From: Tharpella sp964457755
Lineage (GTDB): Bacteria > Desulfobacterota > Anaeroferrophillalia > Anaeroferrophillales > Tharpellaceae
Reading direction: 5' to 3'
Assembly: GCA_964457755.1 (NCBI GenBank)
Contig: CAYWGC010000082.1
Span: 1-7,846 of the forward strand
DNA: 7,846 bases
How positions within the stretch are numbered: position 1 is the first letter of the stretch; each line of letters opens with the position of its first letter. Positions 4,807 to 7,846 of the stretch are shown here, piece by piece. The position numbers and the translations under genes are program-made. The notes below the pieces were generated by a model. That model saw only the letters and a list, made by a program, of their open reading frames with translations. It did not search any database and was not told the origin of the DNA.

Positions 4807-7161
4807 ATGAAATTAGAGTTAAAGGTTATCGGCAGAAGACTGGGGTTGGGCTTGTTGCTACTATTTTTATGGTGTGGCATCGTATCTGCGGCCCTGATTG
4901 ATAATGGAGACGGCACCGTCAGCGATACCGAAACTGGCCTCATGTGGCAGCAAAGAGTTGTTGACGATTACTGTCTCCCCTTTTTACAATGGCAGCCAGC
5001 ATTGTTATATTGTGAGGATCTGGTATGGCCGCATGATGGTGGTTATGATGATTGGCGTTTGCCGGATCGCAATGAGTTGCAATCACTGGTCGATTTTAGC
5101 CGTCATGACCCCTGTCTAGATGAAATTTTTTTCCCGAAGATTTTCAGTTCGAGTTATGATCATGCACATTATTGGTCGTCTACTACTAATTTTTCCTATC
5201 TTACTAACAACGCAATGTACGTTGATTTCATCAATGGTGCTACCAGTTTTACCCAAAAAACCTATGCTTGTTTTGTTCGCGCTGTAAGGTCAGGGCCGTC
5301 TGGGCCATTCGATGGTTCGGCGATTTCGGTTGCGCCGCGAGCGCTTGTCTTTGGTAAAGTGGGATTGGGTGTCATATCCGCCCGACTTCTGGAGGTTAAG
5401 AACCAGGGGGATGTCGATTTGGTTCTTGGCTCTCTCGCACTTAGCGGCACCGGAGCTGATCGTTTTAGTATAACCGATAATTGTTCAAACCACACCATTG
5501 CCCCAGGAGAGAGTTGTTTTACGGAGATAACTTTTAATCCGACTATGGTAGGGGCGGTTACTGCAATCCTGGAGATTCCCAGCAATGATCCTGATAACCC
5601 GGTGTTGGAAGTTCCATTAAGGGGAACCGGAGATAATATTTTTTCGTTGGGTGAGGCACTTGATAATGATTCCCTGACTTTTACGACCGGTGGTGAGTCA
5701 ATTTATGGTGAAGCACTGGATGGTGGTGCATGGATTGGTCAGGATGAAACCTCGATTTATGGTGGCAGTTCTGCCCAAAGTGGTGATGTGCTAAAATTTC
5801 AGAGTTCCTGGATGCAGGCGACAGTCACAGGCCCGGTCGATCTTTCTTTTTCTTGGATGATTTCGTCTCAGCGCAACGGTGATCTCCTTAGGGTCTATAT
5901 TGATGGGTACTCGCCAGGCCACATCCAAGATGAAGTGGGCTGGTCCGAAAAGATCTTAGATATCCCTGGTGGCATTCACACTGTGCGGTGGGTATTCTTT
6001 CATGAGGCGTGCAACTACAATTATGGTATTTATGGTGCCTGGATTGATAATGTACATGTAAAATATTATTCGGCGATTTCGGTTGATCCGGATGAGTTGG
6101 ATTTTGGTGGCGTGGAAGTGGGTGACATATCCGTCCGACTTCTGGAGGTTAAGAACCAGGGGGATGCCGATTTGGTTCTTGGCTCTCTCGCACTTAGCGG
6201 CACCGGAGCTGATCGTTTTAGTATAACCGATAATTGTTCAAACCACACCATTGCCCCAGGAGAGAGTTGTTTTACGGAGATAACTTTTAATCCGACTATG
6301 GTAGGGGCGGTTACTGCAATCCTGGAGATCCCCAGCAATGATTCTGATAACCCTGTGTTGGAAGTACCATTAAGGGGAACCGGAATGACAGTTTTACCGG
6401 GTGAGGGACTTGATAATGATTCCCTGACTTTTATGACCGGCGGTGATGCTGCATGGTTCGATCAGGATGAAACCTGGAGTTATGGTGGCAGTTCTGCCCA
6501 AAGTGGTGATGTGTTAGATGATCAGAGTTCCTTGATGCAGGTGACAGTCACAGGCCCTGTGGAGTTTTCTTTTTCTTGGATGATTTCGTCTGAGCCTGAA
6601 TTTGATTATCTTGAACTATATGGTGATGGAGATTTGATGTACTGGATAAGCGGCGAAGTGGACTGGACCGAAATAATCTTAAATATCCCTGATGGTATTC
6701 ACACTGTGCGATGGGAATACAGTAAAGATGGCAGCGTAAGCGAAGGTGCTGACGCTGCCTGGGTTGATAATGTCCAGATAAAATATGAGTCAAATGGCAA
6801 TGTAGTGTATGTTTGCAATGATAATATTTGTAATAATAATTCACCTTGTTACGACAGTATTCACGAGGCTTATTTGGCTTTATCGAATGGGGATGAAATA
6901 AAAGCTTGTAATGGTCTCTATCTTGAAGATTTAGTCTTTAATGAGGGCATTACATTTACTCTTAGTGGTGGCTGGAACAATGACTACAGTGATAATACTG
7001 GCTATCAATCAACGCTTTCTGGTTCTCTAATAATTACTGCAGGAACAGTAACTGTAGAAGAAATAGTAATCGAGGGTACAACTGCTTTGACAAAAACTAA
7101 AGAATTACGCTTTGGTTGCTTGCGACCGGAATACTGGTCGAGGTGGGCATCGTTACGTTAA
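4807..7161 (+). CDS. Large modular exported protein: DUF1566, two choice-of-anchor-D/jelly-roll pairs, beta-helix start
   Basis: The product is 784 aa from ATG 4807, with GGGTGG at 4795-4800. The frame is open back to 4768, but the signal peptide (residues 1-28, ending IVSA) supports 4807. Residues about 30-163 are DUF1566 (DTETGLMWQ, DWRLPDRNELQSLVD, YWSST, VRAVRSG). Residues 172-275 and 423-526 are ASPM-SPD-2-Hydin-type choice-of-anchor-D domains. Residues 276-422 and 527-661 are jelly-roll-like modules (LTFTTGG, YGGSSAQSGDV, LSFSWMISS, HTVRW, AWIDNV). Residues 666-758 begin a pectin-lyase-like beta-helix (CYDSIHEAYLALSNGDEIK, GLYLEDLVF, LSGGWNNDYS). Residues 759-784 are basic and do not resemble the family, as if the original 3' end had been replaced. 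I infer an extracellular or outer-surface binding protein, and I see no enzyme motif. The cysteine near residue 23 is not in a lipobox. Confidence 0.88.
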   Translation: MKLELKVIGRRLGLGLLLLFLWCGIVSAALIDNGDGTVSDTETGLMWQQRVVDDYCLPFLQWQPALLYCEDLVWPHDGGYDDWRLPDRNELQSLVDFSRHDPCLDEIFFPKIFSSSYDHAHYWSSTTNFSYLTNNAMYVDFINGATSFTQKTYACFVRAVRSGPSGPFDGSAISVAPRALVFGKVGLGVISARLLEVKNQGDVDLVLGSLALSGTGADRFSITDNCSNHTIAPGESCFTEITFNPTMVGAVTAILEIPSNDPDNPVLEVPLRGTGDNIFSLGEALDNDSLTFTTGGESIYGEALDGGAWIGQDETSIYGGSSAQSGDVLKFQSSWMQATVTGPVDLSFSWMISSQRNGDLLRVYIDGYSPGHIQDEVGWSEKILDIPGGIHTVRWVFFHEACNYNYGIYGAWIDNVHVKYYSAISVDPDELDFGGVEVGDISVRLLEVKNQGDADLVLGSLALSGTGADRFSITDNCSNHTIAPGESCFTEITFNPTMVGAVTAILEIPSNDSDNPVLEVPLRGTGMTVLPGEGLDNDSLTFMTGGDAAWFDQDETWSYGGSSAQSGDVLDDQSSLMQVTVTGPVEFSFSWMISSEPEFDYLELYGDGDLMYWISGEVDWTEIILNIPDGIHTVRWEYSKDGSVSEGADAAWVDNVQIKYESNGNVVYVCNDNICNNNSPCYDSIHEAYLALSNGDEIKACNGLYLEDLVFNEGITFTLSGGWNNDYSDNTGYQSTLSGSLIITAGTVTVEEIVIEGTTALTKTKELRFGCLRPEYWSRWASLR
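5371..5631 (+). repeat. Near-identical in-gene direct repeat, unit 1 (choice-of-anchor-D)
   Basis: This 261-bp segment recurs at 6124-6384, offset exactly 753 bp (251 codons), with about eight base differences by eye. It encodes most of the first choice-of-anchor-D domain. The following jelly-roll modules are also related but clearly more diverged. Confidence 0.9.
6124..6384 (+). repeat. Near-identical in-gene direct repeat, unit 2 (choice-of-anchor-D)
   Basis: This is the partner of 5371-5631. The few differences include V to A in GDVDL/GDADL and P to S in SNDPDN/SNDSDN. The units are much more alike than the modules on either side, which suggests a recent duplication or gene conversion limited to this domain. 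They are a natural site for recombination that would add or delete 251 residues in frame. Confidence 0.9.
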
Positions 7162-7167
7162 TAGAAT

Positions 7168-7255
7168 ATTGAGGTTGGTAGTGGATATCTATTATGTCCG
7201 CCAACCTCTTCGATGTTGAGATGTTCTGCGATAACCATAAGTGTTACGTATATAG
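7168..7255 (+). repeat. Intergenic degenerate repeat, copy E, with hairpin
   Basis: The blocks TTGAGGTTGGTAGTGG (7169-7184), GATGTTGAGATGTTCTGCGATAA (7212-7234, given as consecutive shared pieces) and GTTACGTATA (7243-7252) match the order seen in copy A. GAGGTTGG (7171-7178) pairs with CCAACCTC (7201-7208), with an inner GGATAT/ATGTCC stem (7183-7188/7194-7199). The long stem lacks a U tract, so it may stabilise the 3' end of the preceding transcript rather than terminate it. The copy starts only 7 bp after the stop codon of the modular gene. Confidence 0.5.
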
Positions 7256-7307
7256 GGCAAACATCTTAAGCCCTAAATTAGCCTGAAAATAATTTTACCA
7301 TTGGTTT

Positions 7308-7340
7308 GAAGCCCGGCACTCACACTTGCTGGGCTTCTTT
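7308..7340 (+). terminator. Possible intrinsic terminator
   Basis: GAAGCCCGGCA (7308-7318) pairs with TGCTGGGCTTC (7327-7337) over 11 bp with one G-U pair and an 8-nt loop. The T run after it is only three bases before GCG, so termination would be weak. It may be a leftover terminator of a lost neighbouring gene, because the sequence right after it belongs to a gene remnant. Confidence 0.5.
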
Positions 7341-7344
7341 GCGT

Positions 7345-7607
7345 TGGGGTGAAGTTATATCGGCGGCTTACGACACCTGCTGTGGCTCGGATGGGTTGAC
7401 CCAGCAGAAGCGCGACCAGATCCACTTCTACATGGCGCAGATGAATGCTCGGGTGCGGGAGATGATCAAGGAGGCGCTAACAGTCTAATATTGGTGCTTG
7501 AAGAACATGGCTACCCACCGGTCGATCGGGATGAGGTCTATAAGGAGATCTTTGAGCAGGCTGAGAATTTTAAGAAGTATCAGAAAAGTATTTTGGCAAC
7601 GGGTTAG
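7345..7607 (+). pseudogene. Frameshifted gene remnant, possibly the C-terminal end of a type I restriction HsdR subunit
   Basis: One frame reads GLTQQKRDQIHFYMAQMNAR and then VREMIKEALTV, stopping at TAA 7486-7488. Another frame, overlapping it, continues with VLEEHGYPPVDRDEVYKEI and FEQAENFKKYQ, stopping at TAG 7605-7607. Read together they form one amphipathic C-terminal segment broken by a frameshift between about 7470 and 7490. The YPP followed by an EQAE/ENF helix resembles the ends of HsdR subunits, but this is from memory and uncertain. No start, ATPase or nuclease motif is present, so only a fragment remains. The stretch is more GC-rich than the surface genes, suggesting a different origin. 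Confidence 0.4.
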
Positions 7608-7718
7608 CAAGGCGAGACACTGTGCTGGAAGTCATTACATTTGATGTGTGGAAGTGGTCTTGCAGGAGCAGTGTTATTGTTATCCAAAAAACAGAAAGGG
7701 GCCGAAAAACGGGTTGCC
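7608..7718. other. Noncoding stretch without recognised features
   Basis: I see no supported gene, promoter or stem-loop here. It separates the gene remnant from the direct repeats next to the tRNA. Confidence 0.5.
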
Positions 7719-7740
7719 GGTGGGGTATACGGTGGGGTAT
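7719..7740. repeat. Tandem direct repeat GGTGGGGTAT x2, possible integrase arm sites
   Basis: GGTGGGGTAT occurs at 7719-7728 and again at 7731-7740, a 12-bp period. Short GGGGTAT-type direct repeats close to a tRNA 3' end are common at attachment sites of tRNA-specific tyrosine integrases, where they can act as arm-binding sites. No integrase gene is present in the window, so the role is inferred from position only. Confidence 0.4.
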
Positions 7741-7750
7741 GTTTTTGCAC

Positions 7751-7784
7751 AAAAAAGGGTTAACCGACAAACGTCAGATAACCC
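7751..7784 (-). terminator. Intrinsic terminator of the tRNA-Arg transcript
   Basis: On the minus strand GGGTTATCTGAC (7784-7773) pairs with GTCGGTTAACCC (7768-7757). The stem is 12 positions with one T-T mismatch and one G-U pair, closed by a GTTT loop and followed by T6 (7756-7751). It lies 12 bp beyond the CCA end of the tRNA. Confidence 0.85.
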
Positions 7785-7796
7785 GTTGATTTTATT

Positions 7797-7846
7797 TGGC
7801 GGGCAATGCAGGACTCGAACCTGCGGCCTTTGGCTTCGGAGGCCAA
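7797..7846 (-). tRNA. tRNA-Arg(CCG), 3' half (runs off the window)
   Basis: Reading the minus strand from 7846, the anticodon stem and loop is TTGGC-CTCCGAA-GCCAA, with anticodon CCG (codon CGG, arginine). A T-arm GCAGG-TTCGAGT-CCTGC follows, then the acceptor strand ATTGCCC, discriminator G and an encoded CCA (7799-7797). The 5' half lies beyond the window. The 3' end of tRNA-Arg genes is a frequent integration site, and the accessory content upstream fits that. Confidence 0.93.

Noticed and set aside
4807..4890. Lipoprotein signal in the large modular protein (cysteine near residue 23).
   Set aside because: The residues before the cysteine (LFLW) do not fit a lipobox, and a standard cleavage site (IVSA) follows.
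5262..6338. Two minus-strand ORFs (5262-5585 and 6066-6338) with almost the same protein sequence.
   Set aside because: They are antisense shadows of the duplicated choice-of-anchor-D domain. Their similarity comes from the direct repeat on the coding strand.
1..7255. A CRISPR array, suggested by the recurrent repeats.
   Set aside because: The copies are over 100 bp, degenerate and separated by whole genes, with no short regular repeat-spacer pattern.
7570..7770. A minus-strand 66-codon ORF next to the tRNA, as a possible integrase fragment.
   Set aside because: It shows no integrase motif, runs through the tRNA terminator stem and the direct repeats, and has no convincing ribosome binding site.

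Overview
The window looks like an accessory, surface-protein region of a Gram-negative bacterium, most likely a Desulfuromonadota (Geobacter/Pelobacter/Desulfuromonas-like) species. That guess rests on cyclic-di-GMP-I (GEMM-I) riboswitches placed in front of exported DUF1566 proteins, choice-of-anchor-D and jelly-roll modules, and a peptidase-S74 fibre protein. This combination is typical of that group, but no core phylogenetic marker is present apart from a partial tRNA. All protein genes lie on the + strand, are AT-leaning, and encode exported proteins.

Layout. (1) 1-453: a degenerate intergenic repeat, then a GEMM-I aptamer with an overlapping intrinsic terminator, then the leader of the first gene. 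(2) 454-2253: a 599-aa exported fibre-like protein with an FnIII-like domain, 14 NTFxG-type beta-roll repeats and a C-terminal self-cleaving S74 chaperone domain. (3) 2254-2845: another copy of the intergenic repeat and a second, nearly identical GEMM-I riboswitch with terminator. (4) 2846-3475: a DUF1566 gene broken by one stop codon and two frameshifts. (5) 3476-4110: further repeat copies, several stem-loops and a candidate promoter, with no recognisable riboswitch. (6) 4111-4746: an intact DUF1566 protein. (7) 4807-7161: a large modular exported protein (DUF1566, two copies of choice-of-anchor-D plus jelly-roll, then a beta-helix start), probably co-transcribed with the preceding gene. (8) 7162-7846: a last repeat copy, hairpins, a frameshifted remnant that may be the end of a type I restriction HsdR subunit, a pair of GGTGGGGTAT direct repeats, and the 3' half of a tRNA-Arg(CCG) on the minus strand with its terminator. 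This end looks like the scarred edge of an island inserted at a tRNA.

How it works together (inference): two units are arranged as repeat, then c-di-GMP riboswitch, then exported surface protein. High c-di-GMP, the sessile or surface-attached state, would stabilise the aptamer, prevent the terminator and switch on the surface protein. The DUF1566 paralogues, the duplicated modules inside the large protein and the repeat between every gene point to a cassette-like array that expands and decays by duplication. The clearest novelty is this combination of duplicated riboswitch-controlled surface genes with a recurring intergenic element whose nature I cannot identify.
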